The position numbers were made by a program, and so were the translations under genes. The notes under the pieces are model-generated. The model ran no database searches. It was given only the letters and a program-made list of their open reading frames with translations, and had not been told where the DNA came from. From Actinokineospora baliensis (GTDB lineage: Bacteria; Actinomycetota; Actinomycetes; Mycobacteriales; Pseudonocardiaceae), in contig NZ_JAFBCK010000001.1 of NCBI RefSeq assembly GCF_016907695.1, positions 7,056,001-7,120,000 on the forward strand: a stretch of DNA of 64,000 nt. The letters are read 5' to 3'. Shown here piece by piece: positions 1-9,502 of the stretch; the first letter of the stretch is position 1, and each line of letters starts with the position of its first letter.

Positions 1-18
1 GCCCGCCAGGAGCACCCG

Positions 19-681
19 ATGAGCTACGACAGCGGCCTGCGGCTGCTGGCCGCCAACCGGTTGCGCCGCCCGGACACCTTCACCCTGCTCGGCGACACCT
101 GGGACCTGCTGCCCGGCGTGTTCTCCCCGGTCTACGACGCCTCGACCCGGTTCTTCACCACCCACCTGCCCTACCCGCCAGGCGGCACGATGCTGGAGAT
201 CGGCTGCGGCGCCGGGATCACCGCGGTCACCGCCGCCAGGGTGTGCGCCCACGTCACCGCGACCGACATCAGCGCCGCCGCGGTGGCCAACACCCGGCGC
301 AACGCCGAGCGGCACGGCGTCGCCGACCGGCTCGACGCGCGGCGGGGCGACCTGTTCGACGCCCTCGACGACGACGCCCGCTTCGACCTCGTGTTCTGGA
401 ACTCGCCGTTCATCGAGTCCCCCGCCGACCACGCGCCCGGGTCCGACCTGGACCTGGCCATCTTCGACCCCGGGTACACCGCGCACCGCCGGTTCCTCGA
501 GCGGGCGCACCGGTTCACCGCGCCGGGCGGGCGGGTGCTGCTGGGCTTCGGCTCGCTGGGCAACCGGGCCCGGCTCGACGGGCTCGCCGCCGGGGCCGGG
601 CTGACCGCCACCGGGTTCGCGGCCAGCCCGCCCGACCGCGACGTCACCTACCAGTTGCTCGAGCTGACCCCTCGTCCGTGA
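19..681 (+). CDS. HemK-like class I SAM-dependent methyltransferase
   Basis: A 220-residue class I (Rossmann) methyltransferase. The SAM-binding motif I is clear at about residues 59-66 (EIGCGAGI), followed by an acidic motif II around TATDIS. The HemK/PrmC-type catalytic NPPY motif is present as NSPF (about residue 130), so a glutamine-N5-type or small-molecule N-methyltransferase fold is likely, but the altered motif makes the substrate uncertain. An AGGAG ribosome site lies about 7 bases before the ATG. It is the first gene seen in the window and sits 14 bases before the epimerase gene, in the same orientation as the rest of the biosynthetic operon, so I infer a tailoring methyltransferase. 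The operon may begin outside the window. Confidence 0.8.
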   Translation: MSYDSGLRLLAANRLRRPDTFTLLGDTWDLLPGVFSPVYDASTRFFTTHLPYPPGGTMLEIGCGAGITAVTAARVCAHVTATDISAAAVANTRRNAERHGVADRLDARRGDLFDALDDDARFDLVFWNSPFIESPADHAPGSDLDLAIFDPGYTAHRRFLERAHRFTAPGGRVLLGFGSLGNRARLDGLAAGAGLTATGFAASPPDRDVTYQLLELTPRP

Positions 682-695
682 GAAATGAGGCTTTG

Positions 696-1688
696 ATGCG
701 ACCACCCACCGTGCTGGTCACCGGCGGCCAGGGCTACCTGGGTTCGGTGCTGGCCCCGCTGCTGGCCAAACACGGCGCCGACGTCACCGTCGTCGACGAC
801 GAGTCGATCACCCGCGAGCGCCAGGAGCGCCCCGGCATCACTTATATCACCGGCGACATCCGCGACCCCGGCGACTGGGCGTCGCGGCTGACCGGGATCG
901 ACGCGGTCGTGCACCTGGCCGCGATCGTCGGCGACCCGGCCTGCGACCTCGCGGGCGACCTGGCCCGCGACACGAACTACCTGGGCACGATCCGGCTGGC
1001 CGAGGCGAGCAAGCGGGCCGGGGTCGGGCAGTTCGTGTTCGCCTCCACCTGCAGCACCTACGGCGCGGCGGGCGACGCGCCGGTCGGGGTGGACTCGCCG
1101 GTCGAGCCGCGCTCGCTCTACGCCGAGACCAAGGTGTTCGCCGAGCACTACCTGCTCAGCCACGCGGGCGACGGCCCGCGCCCGTCGATCCTGCGGTTCG
1201 CCACCCTGCACGGGTTGTCGCCGCGGATGCGGTTCGACCTGGCCGTGAACACGATGACCGCGCGGGCCGCGGCCGACGGCCGGTTCATGGTGCACGGGGG
1301 CGACCAGTGGCGGCCGTTCCTGCACGTGCGGGCCGCGGCCGAGGCGGTGCGCACGGTGCTGGGCGCCACCGCGCCGTCGCTGGTCTACAACTGCGGGAGC
1401 AACGCGGAGAACTACCGGATCGCCGCCCTGGGCGAGCTGATCAGCGCCGAGGTGCCCGACGCCGAGGTCGACGTGGTGGAGGCGGCCAGGGACCCGCGCA
1501 ACTACCGGGTGGACTTCGACCCGATCGAGAACGACCTCGGGTTCCGGCCGCGGCTGCGGGTGCTCGACTCGGTCCGCGACATCGCCGCGGCGGTGCGGTC
1601 CGGCCGCTACGCCGACCACGCCGACGCCCGCTACAACAACTACCTGCTCATGGTCGAGCGGACCGCGCGCCAGCCGGTGGCCCGATGA
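696..1688 (+). CDS. NAD(P)-dependent epimerase/dehydratase (extended SDR)
   Basis: A 330-residue extended short-chain dehydrogenase of the nucleotide-sugar epimerase/dehydratase type. The nucleotide-binding TGGxGYLG motif is at residues 9-16, the LAAIVG strand follows near residue 76, and the catalytic Ser/Thr plus YxxxK pair appears as STCSTYG and YAETK (about residues 115-140). The ATG at 696 is chosen over upstream in-frame codons because it falls directly after the methyltransferase stop and starts exactly at the Rossmann strand. Its stop overlaps the next start (ATGA). Family members interconvert NDP-sugars; together with the downstream DegT aminotransferase I infer formation of an amino-sugar or similar keto/amino intermediate. 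The exact substrate cannot be read from sequence. Confidence 0.82.
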   Translation: MRPPTVLVTGGQGYLGSVLAPLLAKHGADVTVVDDESITRERQERPGITYITGDIRDPGDWASRLTGIDAVVHLAAIVGDPACDLAGDLARDTNYLGTIRLAEASKRAGVGQFVFASTCSTYGAAGDAPVGVDSPVEPRSLYAETKVFAEHYLLSHAGDGPRPSILRFATLHGLSPRMRFDLAVNTMTARAAADGRFMVHGGDQWRPFLHVRAAAEAVRTVLGATAPSLVYNCGSNAENYRIAALGELISAEVPDAEVDVVEAARDPRNYRVDFDPIENDLGFRPRLRVLDSVRDIAAAVRSGRYADHADARYNNYLLMVERTARQPVAR

Positions 1689-2851
1689 GGCCCGCGGCGC
1701 TGGGCGGCCCGCCCGCGTTCGACGAGCCACTGCCGTTGATCAGGCCCGCCCTGCCCGCCGCGGACGACCTGCTGGCCGGGGTCGGTGCGGTGCTGGGCTC
1801 GGGGATGATCACCAACGGGGCCGAGGTGCGCCGGTTCGAGGGGTTGGCGGCCGAGTACCTGGGCGTGCCGAACGTGGTCGCGGTCAGCAACTGCACGACC
1901 GGGCTCATGCTGGTGCTGCGCTGCCTGGACCTGAGCGGGCCTGTTGTGGTGCCCAGCTTCACCTTCATCGCCAGTGGCCACGCCGTGCGGTGGAACGGGC
2001 TGCCGGTCGTCTTCGCCGACAGCGACCCGCGAACCGCGACGATCGACCCGTCTTCCTTGCCAGACAACGGTTTCTCGGCGATCCTGGCGACGCACACCTA
2101 CGGTTCGCCGTGCGCGGTGGACGAGTTGTCGGCGAGGGCTGAGCGGGCCGGGGCGGTGCTGCTGTTCGACGCGGCGCACGGGTTCGGCGCCCGCTACCCG
2201 GACGGGTCGATGGTGGGGTCCAAGGGGCTGGCCGAGGTGTTCAGCCTGAGCCCGACCAAAACCCTCACCACCGGCGAAGGCGGCCTGATCGCCACCGCGG
2301 ACGACGGCCTCGCCCGTCAGCTGCGGGTGGCGCGCGAGTACGGCAATCCCGGCAACTACGACTCGGTGCTGCTGGGGCTCAACGGCCGGATGACCGAGAT
2401 CGCCGCGCTGCTGGGCAACGCCGCGTTGCCGCAACTGCCCGGCTGGCTGGAGCAGCGCCACAGCCTGGTCGATCGGTACCTGAAGTCGTTGTCCGGCATA
2501 CCCGGCCTGTCGTTCCAGGAGGTCCCGGCCGGGGCGGTCAGCTCCTACAAGGACTTCACCGTCCGGGTCGGCGCCGACTTCGGCCTGACCCGCGACGAAC
2601 TGGCGGCCTGCCTGCGCGCGGAGCGGATCTCGACCCGGTCCTACTTCGACCCGCCGCTGCACCGGCAGACCGCGTACGCCGACGTGCCCGCCTGCCCCCT
2701 GCCCGGTACCGAGGAACTGGCCAGGACCATGATCACGCTACCGCTGTCGACGCACCTGGCGGCCGCCGCGGTCGACCGGGTCTGCGACACCGTCGCCCGC
2801 GTCCACGAGCACAGCGCCGAGATCGCCGAATCCCTGCGGAGGACCGGATGA
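1685..2851 (+). CDS. DegT/DnrJ/EryC1/StrS-family PLP aminotransferase
   Basis: A 388-residue fold-type I PLP aminotransferase of the sugar-aminotransferase family. The N-terminal GSGMITNGAEVRRFE motif is typical. The PLP lysine is visible in SPTKTLTTGEGG near residue 195, preceded by the DAAHGFG aspartate that contacts the pyridine nitrogen. Family enzymes transfer an amino group, usually from glutamate, to a keto-sugar or cyclitol. The ATG overlaps the epimerase stop by four bases and the gene ends overlapping the NUDIX start (ATGA), so the three are translationally coupled. This supports a two-step oxidation/epimerisation then transamination of one substrate. Not a typical dTDP-sugar cluster, because no nucleotidyltransferase or glycosyltransferase is seen here. 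Confidence 0.85.
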   Translation: MRPAALGGPPAFDEPLPLIRPALPAADDLLAGVGAVLGSGMITNGAEVRRFEGLAAEYLGVPNVVAVSNCTTGLMLVLRCLDLSGPVVVPSFTFIASGHAVRWNGLPVVFADSDPRTATIDPSSLPDNGFSAILATHTYGSPCAVDELSARAERAGAVLLFDAAHGFGARYPDGSMVGSKGLAEVFSLSPTKTLTTGEGGLIATADDGLARQLRVAREYGNPGNYDSVLLGLNGRMTEIAALLGNAALPQLPGWLEQRHSLVDRYLKSLSGIPGLSFQEVPAGAVSSYKDFTVRVGADFGLTRDELAACLRAERISTRSYFDPPLHRQTAYADVPACPLPGTEELARTMITLPLSTHLAAAAVDRVCDTVARVHEHSAEIAESLRRTG

Positions 2852-3309
2852 AGGACTACCTGCGGCAACTGCGCGCGGCGGTGGGCACCGCACCGCTGAT
2901 CTTGACCGGCGCGAACGTCGTCGTGGTCGACGAGTCCGGGCGGGTACTGCTGATCGAGCGGGCCGACACCCACGACTGGGGCCTGCCCGGCGGGCTGCTG
3001 GACCCCGGTGAGTCGCTTGAGGACTGCGGGCGGCGCGAGGTGTTCGAGGAGACCGGGGTCAAGGTCGAGGAACTGGACCTGCTCGGCGTGTTCTCCGGCC
3101 CCGAGTTCTACTACAAGTGCCCCAACGGCGACGAAATCCACAACGTCACCGCGGCCTACGTCGCCAGGGTGCCGGATGGGGTCGCGGTCAGCGCGGACCT
3201 CGACGAAGCGTTCAGCGCCCGCTTCTTCGCACTCGACGACCTCCCCCCGGCGATCCTGCCGCCGGAGGTGCCGATCATCGAGCGCTACCGGGAGCTGGCC
3301 GGTGGGTGA
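2848..3309 (+). CDS. NUDIX hydrolase
   Basis: A 153-residue NUDIX hydrolase. The Nudix box is complete: the segment around residues 49-71 carries GGLLDPGES followed by RREVFEETGV, with the metal-binding REVFEE glutamates. A GGAGGA ribosome site precedes the ATG, which overlaps the aminotransferase stop. Enzymes of this family cleave a pyrophosphate in a nucleoside diphosphate linked to another group. Next to an inositol-monophosphatase-like gene it suggests stepwise removal of a nucleotidyl group and then a phosphate from a pathway intermediate (inference). It overlaps the next gene by eight bases. Confidence 0.85.
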   Translation: MKDYLRQLRAAVGTAPLILTGANVVVVDESGRVLLIERADTHDWGLPGGLLDPGESLEDCGRREVFEETGVKVEELDLLGVFSGPEFYYKCPNGDEIHNVTAAYVARVPDGVAVSADLDEAFSARFFALDDLPPAILPPEVPIIERYRELAGG

Positions 3310-4093
3310 ACTCCGCGCGTTCGTCGAGCACGCGCTGCGGGAGGCCACCCAAGGCATCGCCGACCTGCCGCGGCAAGTCATCGGCACGTCGGGCGAACGC
3401 GACCAGGTCGTCACCGAAGCCGACCTGCGGGTCAACGCGGTGCTGACTGAGCTGATCCGGGCCCGGTTCCCGGCTTCGGCCATCGTCAGCGAGGAAGCCG
3501 ACCCCGTCGAGGGCGACGGCCTGACCTGGATCATCGACCCGATCGACGGCACCAGCAACTTCGCCGCAGGCAGCCCGCTGTACGGGTCGATGCTCGCCGC
3601 GGTGCGCAACGGGTCCGTGATCGCGGGCGGCATCGCGCTGCCTGCCTTTGCCGAGCTCTACACCGCCGAGTTGGGTGAGGGCGCGTTCTGTGGGGATGAG
3701 CGGTTGCGCTTGACTTCGCGTGAGTCTCTTGTGGATGAACTTGTCGCATATGGGATGGATGTGGGCGCTCCGGAAGCGATCGCGCCCGATTTGGCCACAG
3801 TGACGGGTTTGGCAGGCTCGTGCCGAGGGATTCGGTCCAGCAACAGCGTTTTCGACGCGGTCATGGTTGCCCGAGGCGCGTACGGGGCGTTGCTGCACCG
3901 GGGCATGCGAATCTGGGACATCGCACCGATCGCGATCCTGGTCAGTGAGGCAGGCGGGGAGTGCACCGCGCTGGACGGAACACCACTGCGGTTCGACTCC
4001 CCCACCAAACGCCACGCCGAGGTCTACGCGGTGCGATGCGCCCGCCCAGGACTGTCGGAGGCACTGGACGCCGTTGTCGGGGAGGCGCTGTGA
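3302..4093 (+). CDS. Inositol-monophosphatase-family sugar phosphatase
   Basis: A 263-residue member of the lithium-sensitive Mg-dependent phosphatase family. The metal-binding signatures are intact: SEEAD near residue 64, DPIDGTSNF near residue 79, and the C-terminal WDIAP. The GTG start at 3302 overlaps the NUDIX stop, and the alignment begins naturally there. Family members dephosphorylate inositol phosphate, histidinol phosphate, PAP or fructose bisphosphate; position after a NUDIX hydrolase suggests it removes phosphate from a pathway intermediate. The last codons (VVGEAL then GTGA) reappear at the 3' ends of two of the downstream ketoreductase mini-copies, indicating that this 3' end took part in the duplication. 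Confidence 0.83.
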   Translation: MGELRAFVEHALREATQGIADLPRQVIGTSGERDQVVTEADLRVNAVLTELIRARFPASAIVSEEADPVEGDGLTWIIDPIDGTSNFAAGSPLYGSMLAAVRNGSVIAGGIALPAFAELYTAELGEGAFCGDERLRLTSRESLVDELVAYGMDVGAPEAIAPDLATVTGLAGSCRGIRSSNSVFDAVMVARGAYGALLHRGMRIWDIAPIAILVSEAGGECTALDGTPLRFDSPTKRHAEVYAVRCARPGLSEALDAVVGEAL

Positions 4094-4274
4094 GCGGACA
4101 GTCAGCGGATCAGTGGCTGGGGCTGGCCTGCGCGGCCGTTGGGAACAAGCTGGCGGTGAACGACCGCGATAGCGGCGGCCTTCGCGGCTCGGCCCGCACA
4201 GGCGAGGCTTTCACCGACGCCAAGCGACAGCACGGGCCAGTGGGGGCGCCGATGGCCAACGCCGGGGAGGTTCG

Positions 4275-4278
<4 letters not shown>
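4090..4278 (+). pseudogene. Truncated ketoreductase mini-copy 1
   Basis: A 62-codon reading frame that starts at a GTG overlapping the phosphatase stop. It is a shrunken, diverged copy of the first 80 or so residues of the intact ketoreductase at 4756-5463: GLACA, then a block ending TGEAF, then KRQHGP and ANAG align in order, but the TGGNRG cofactor loop is destroyed and there is no catalytic domain. It ends GEVR with a GTGA overlap to the next mini-copy. It cannot be an active reductase. The open frame and stop/start overlap are preserved, so it may still couple translation through the operon. It is the most diverged of the three copies, hence probably the oldest. Confidence 0.65.
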
Positions 4279-5463
<1,185 letters not shown>

Positions 5464-6627
5464 ATGGCTGACGATGTCGTGATCACCGGGTACGGGGTGT
5501 TCACCGCGTTCGGGTTCGGCGCTGACGCGGTCCGCACGGGCGTGTTCGGCGGCGGTGACCCGTTCCGGCCCGTCGAACGGTTCGACACCAGCAGGTTCCG
5601 CACGGACCGGGCCGCCGTGTACTCCGGCGACGGGGTTCCGGGGGTGACGATCGTGCCTGGCGAGACGCCCGCCCAGGCGCCGGTGCTGCGGGCTTGCGCG
5701 GCGGCGGCGCTGGAGATGGCGGGCCATGACGGTGCTGGGGCGCCGTTCTTGCTGGGCAGCGCCGGGGATCGCCGGGCGGATCCGGGGTTCTGGCGGACGC
5801 CGGGAGCCGAGCCGCCGCTGGACAGCCTGCCGGGTCGGCTGGCCGACCGGATCGCCGAGGACCTGGGGCTGGCGACACCCCGACTGGCGTTCGTCAACGC
5901 GTGTATAGCTTCGACCACCGCGATCATCACCGGGGCGCAACTGGTGCGGACCGGACAGGCACGAGCGGCGGTCTGCGCGGGAGTGCACGTGGTGAGCCAG
6001 GACATCTTCGCCAAGTTCGACTCCGGCCAAGCCCTGAGCACCGACGGCGCCGTCCGCCCCTTCTCCCTGGGCCGCACCGGCCTCCTCCACGGCGACGGCG
6101 CCGCGGCCCTGGTCCTCGAGTCCGCCACCTCGGCCGCCACCCGCGGCGCCCGGGTACTGGCCCGCCTGACCGGCTGGGGAATGGCCGCCGACGCCCACCA
6201 CGTCGTACGACCGCACCCGGACGGAGCCGGGCTCGCCGCGGCCGCTCGCGCCGCATTGGTGATGGCGGGCCGGGACCCGAGCTCGGTCGACTACGTGAAC
6301 GCGCACGGAACGGGGACGACCTTCAACGATGCGGCGGAATCGCGGGGGTTGCGGGAGGTGTTCGGTCCGGGCGTGGTGGTGAGCTCCACCAAGAGCACAA
6401 CCGGCCACCTGCTGGAGGCGACGGGCGCGGTGGAAGCCGTGATCACCCTGCTCGCCCTGGCCGACGGGGTGGTGCCGCCGACGATGGGGTTCCTCGAACC
6501 AGACCCGGAGTGCGATGTGGACTGCGTACCCAACACGGCCAGGCAGGCGGACATCGAGGTAGCGGTGTCGCTCAACGCGGCCTTCGGCGGAGCCAACGCC
6601 GCCCTGGTACTGGAGCGAGCGTCATGA
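5464..6627 (+). CDS. Beta-ketoacyl synthase (KAS II/type II PKS KS-alpha-like)
   Basis: A 387-residue condensing enzyme with the full Cys-His-His set: Cys147 in VNACIAS, His281 in HGTGT and His315 in STTGHL. The C-terminal NAAFGGANAA motif is also intact. It is slightly shorter than FabF (about 410 residues). The ATG follows the ketoreductase stop with no gap. I infer that it extends an ACP-bound chain by decarboxylative condensation; no ACP is visible in this window, so the carrier must be encoded elsewhere. Its stop lies in GAGCGAGCGTCATGA, and the same string precedes the next ketosynthase-like gene after a repeat insert, so the two genes were probably once overlapped ATGA. Confidence 0.87.
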   Translation: MADDVVITGYGVFTAFGFGADAVRTGVFGGGDPFRPVERFDTSRFRTDRAAVYSGDGVPGVTIVPGETPAQAPVLRACAAAALEMAGHDGAGAPFLLGSAGDRRADPGFWRTPGAEPPLDSLPGRLADRIAEDLGLATPRLAFVNACIASTTAIITGAQLVRTGQARAAVCAGVHVVSQDIFAKFDSGQALSTDGAVRPFSLGRTGLLHGDGAAALVLESATSAATRGARVLARLTGWGMAADAHHVVRPHPDGAGLAAAARAALVMAGRDPSSVDYVNAHGTGTTFNDAAESRGLREVFGPGVVVSSTKSTTGHLLEATGAVEAVITLLALADGVVPPTMGFLEPDPECDVDCVPNTARQADIEVAVSLNAAFGGANAALVLERAS

Positions 6628-7210
6628 CAGGTGCATGCGGCGGACACCCTCGGACCAGTGCGGTTGTCCGCGCTGCCACTCGCTGCGGCAGGTGCCAGTC
6701 CCGTGGGCAGTGGTGGCATCGAGCCGGTGAACACGCTCCCCAACACCGCACCGGGACGGGCTGCGTCGCCTCCGCAGGGCCGCCCAACACGATCTACCGC
6801 CCGATCATCGCTCGTCCGGCCGTGGACGTCCTCGAGGCCGCCCAACACGGCCCGTCAGCGGACCGCTGCTCACCGGACCATGGAGCGCGTGTCGCGGCAG
6901 GTGCATATGGCGGACACCCTCGGACCAGTGCGGTTGTCCGCGCTGCCACTCGCTGCGCCAGTTGCCCACTCCGTGGGCAGTGGTGGCATCGAGCCGGTGA
7001 ACACGCTCCCCAACACCACACAGGGACCGACGACGTCGCCTCCGCAGGGCCGCCACCGATACTGGCTCGTCCGGCCATGGGCGACGCGAGAGGTGAACGC
7101 AGCGGAATCGCCCTCCTCGGGGCCATCCACCGCGGCCCGTCGGCGGGATCGAAGCCGCCCAACGCGATCGGCTGGCCGATCGTCGCTCGTCCGGCCGTGG
7201 AGCGAGCGTC
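6628..7210 (+). repeat. Tandem-repeat spacer splitting the two ketosynthase genes
   Basis: A 583-bp stretch without a convincing gene. It contains two direct copies of a unit of about 270 bp: 6631-6790 and 6901-7053 are about 90% identical, beginning GTGCAT and sharing CGGACACCCTCGGACCAGTG. Short phrases such as CTCGTCCGGCC(G/A)TGG recur at about 6807, 7065 and 7185. The ends of the insert carry near-copies of GGAGCGAGCGTC, so it behaves like a duplicated module inserted at an ATGA junction. All frames are open because of base composition, but differences between the two copies do not prefer third positions, which argues against coding. Confidence 0.75.
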
Positions 7211-8227
7211 ATGACCGTCGGAGCGGTGCTGACCCCTTGGGGTGACGCGGCTACCGGGTTGCCTGGCGCGGCGCCGGTTGAGCTCGAACCGGTTCGCGGG
7301 TATGCCAAGTCGCGTTTCGGGCCGCTGGTGTTCGACGTCGCTCGTCGGTGTCTGGCCGAGGCGGGCGCGGTAGACGGCTCCCGCACGGCCATCGTGCTGG
7401 CGACCCTGTTCGGCGACACCTTCACCGCCGATGAGGCGACCAAGGGGCTGGCTGGCGGCGGGACCCCTGATCCGGTGTTCTTCTTCCAGTCCGCCAACAG
7501 TTCCATCCTCGGCCACCTCAGCCGCGCGTACGGGATCACCGGGCCGATGGTCTGCGTGTCCGGCGTCGCGGACTTGGCGGTCGAGGCGATGCGGTCGGCG
7601 CGGTTGTTGCTCGACACCGGTGCCGCTGACGTCGTGTTGGTGATCGGGGCCGACCTGGCGCCGAACGCTCGAGCCGCGGCGATCGCTGGGGCGCTGGGGC
7701 TTTCCGGGGTTCCCGCCGGGGATGTCGCCGCAGGTTTGTTGGTACGGCGAGGATCCAGCGCGATTGACGTGGCTCCGTTCGGTGGCGTCCCAGGGCCGTT
7801 GGGGTGGCTCGAAGGGTTGGCCGCAGCCGCGGGTGCTGTCGAGCCCGATGGAGACGGGCTGCTCACCGATCGGTTGGGCATCAGGGTCGTCGAGCGGCGC
7901 CCGGAGCGGGTGGTCGGCACCATGCCGGTCGCCGGGAACCGCCAGGACGCGGGGTTCCTCGCCGGGGGCGCCACCGCCGCGTTCGCCGAGACGCTCGGGT
8001 CGGTCGCCGCCTGCCTGTTCGCGGGCGAGATCCTCGGCCAGGAGCTGTCGATCACCCACCACCGGGTCGCCGCGGGCGGTCGGGTGACCGGGGTGTGCGT
8101 GCCGGTGTTCACCGGGATCGACGTCGCGACCTTCGAGGTCACCGTGTTCGACCGGCCCGACCGCCGGATCGCCACCGCCCGCCTGACGTGCCGCCTGCGC
8201 CGCACCGACCGAAGGAGCGCGAAGTGA
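7211..8227 (+). CDS. Ketosynthase-like (KS-beta/CLF-type) domain fused to a hotdog thioesterase
   Basis: A 338-residue two-domain protein. Residues 1-190 resemble the N-terminal half of a condensing enzyme: the GITGP motif is at 108-112, but the active-site Cys position is Ala120 (VSGVADL), and no C-terminal HGTGT half is present. Residues about 205-331 are a PaaI/MenI-type hotdog domain: MPVAGNRQ, GFLAGGA, AETLGS with the candidate catalytic Glu260, then HHRVAAGGRVTG and the closing ATARLTCRL. The usual HGG is AGG here. I infer a non-catalytic partner of the upstream ketosynthase that also carries the chain-release or proofreading thioesterase. The fusion is unusual. The ATG lies in the same GTCATGA string as the preceding gene's stop. 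Confidence 0.75.
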   Translation: MTVGAVLTPWGDAATGLPGAAPVELEPVRGYAKSRFGPLVFDVARRCLAEAGAVDGSRTAIVLATLFGDTFTADEATKGLAGGGTPDPVFFFQSANSSILGHLSRAYGITGPMVCVSGVADLAVEAMRSARLLLDTGAADVVLVIGADLAPNARAAAIAGALGLSGVPAGDVAAGLLVRRGSSAIDVAPFGGVPGPLGWLEGLAAAAGAVEPDGDGLLTDRLGIRVVERRPERVVGTMPVAGNRQDAGFLAGGATAAFAETLGSVAACLFAGEILGQELSITHHRVAAGGRVTGVCVPVFTGIDVATFEVTVFDRPDRRIATARLTCRLRRTDRRSAK

Positions 8228-9489
8228 CCAGTGTGCCCATCCCGGTGTCGGCGGGCGAGGACGTCGAAGCGCCGCTCACCTGGGGCCAGCGCAAGATCCA
8301 GCGGGAACTGCTCGCCTACCCCGACGACCGCTACCTCGCTTTCCTCCTGGTGGCGATTCCCGTCATCGGATCCACTGTGGACGAAATCATCGGTGCTCTT
8401 TCCTTTGTTTTGAACGAATCCGAGTCGCTGCGCACGATCTACCCAGGAGCAGACCGGCAACGGGTGCTCGGGTCACCCGGCTACGCACTGGAGTTGACCG
8501 AGGGCGGCACCACCGAATCCGCCCACGCCGACATGATGTCGACGCGGTTCGGCCCCACCGACCTGCCGGTCCGCCTGGCCCTGGTCCTGCGCGACGGCGC
8601 GCCGCAGGAGATCGCGGCCGTGTTGACGCACATGGCCGTCGACGGGATCGCTTTGGAGTTCTTCACTTCCCGAGTCGCGGACGTGTTGGCAGGCGACACA
8701 TCCCCTTGGCAGGCGTGGCAACCACGCCAACTCGCCGAAGCGCAGCGCAGCCCCGAGGGCTTGGCCCGCAACGCCCGAACCCTTGCCTGGTGGGAAGCCA
8801 AGTACCGGTCCGCCCCCGCCGCCGTCTTCCCCACACCGGTCGCCACCCCCGGCGACCCGCGCTACGTCGAGGGCCGAATGGTGTCCTTCGACGCCGCCAC
8901 CGCACTGCGGACCCTGACCCACCGCACCCGCGTGAGCCCCTCGATGGTCGCCCTAGCGGGACTGTGCGCAATCCTCGGCGAGCACTCGGGCCAGCCCCGG
9001 ATCGCGGTGAGTTCCTTGTCCGCCAACCGTTCCAGCGCCCAAACCCTGCGCATGATGGGCACCCTTTCCCAAGACGCCCTCATCGTCGTGGACACCGACA
9101 AGCCCTTCGACGACCTGGCCGCCCAGATCTGGGAATCCGCCACCTCCGCCTACACCCACAGCACCGTCGACCCCGACGAACAACAACTGGTCCGCGAAAA
9201 GGTGGACGCCGACCGAGGCTCCCCCTTCCTCCGAGACACCGTCTACAACGACGTCAGCTCCCCCAGCATCTTCGGCCAACCCACCCCTCCACACACCTCC
9301 GCCATCGGCACCACGACGATCACCATGGAACCCAGCGAGTTCATGTTCGTCAGCGCCTACGCCACAGTGTTCCGAATGGATAGCACGTTCGAGGTATCGC
9401 TATGGGCGGACACCGCCTACCTCCCGGAGGAGGTCGTGGTCGACCTGCTCAAGGCATGGGAGCGAGTACTGATCACAGCGGCGAACTGA
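8224..9489 (+). CDS. Stand-alone condensation-domain protein (NRPS-like amide/ester synthase)
   Basis: A 421-residue protein with the fold and length of a single NRPS condensation domain. The catalytic motif is THMAVDG (canonical HHxxxDG; the second, essential His and the Asp-Gly are kept) at about residues 139-145. A central SSLSANR region matches the C-domain latch area. It starts at GTG 8224, overlapping the preceding stop (GTGA), and is the last gene of the operon. Free-standing C domains couple an acyl-carrier chain to an amine or alcohol. I infer that it joins the polyketide-like acyl chain to the amino intermediate made by the aminotransferase. Adenylation and carrier domains are not seen here. 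Confidence 0.8.
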   Translation: MTSVPIPVSAGEDVEAPLTWGQRKIQRELLAYPDDRYLAFLLVAIPVIGSTVDEIIGALSFVLNESESLRTIYPGADRQRVLGSPGYALELTEGGTTESAHADMMSTRFGPTDLPVRLALVLRDGAPQEIAAVLTHMAVDGIALEFFTSRVADVLAGDTSPWQAWQPRQLAEAQRSPEGLARNARTLAWWEAKYRSAPAAVFPTPVATPGDPRYVEGRMVSFDAATALRTLTHRTRVSPSMVALAGLCAILGEHSGQPRIAVSSLSANRSSAQTLRMMGTLSQDALIVVDTDKPFDDLAAQIWESATSAYTHSTVDPDEQQLVREKVDADRGSPFLRDTVYNDVSSPSIFGQPTPPHTSAIGTTTITMEPSEFMFVSAYATVFRMDSTFEVSLWADTAYLPEEVVVDLLKAWERVLITAAN

Positions 9490-9502
9490 CAACTGCACCT
9501 GG

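Noticed and set aside
6631..7245. In-frame 90-codon repeat peptide encoded by the spacer
   Set aside because: The two copies differ at first and second codon positions as often as at third, and there is no ribosome site, so coding is unlikely.
6805..8460. A 551-codon minus-strand frame across the repeat spacer and the KS-like gene
   Set aside because: Antisense to a recognised gene; no domain, and amino-acid composition is typical of shadow frames.
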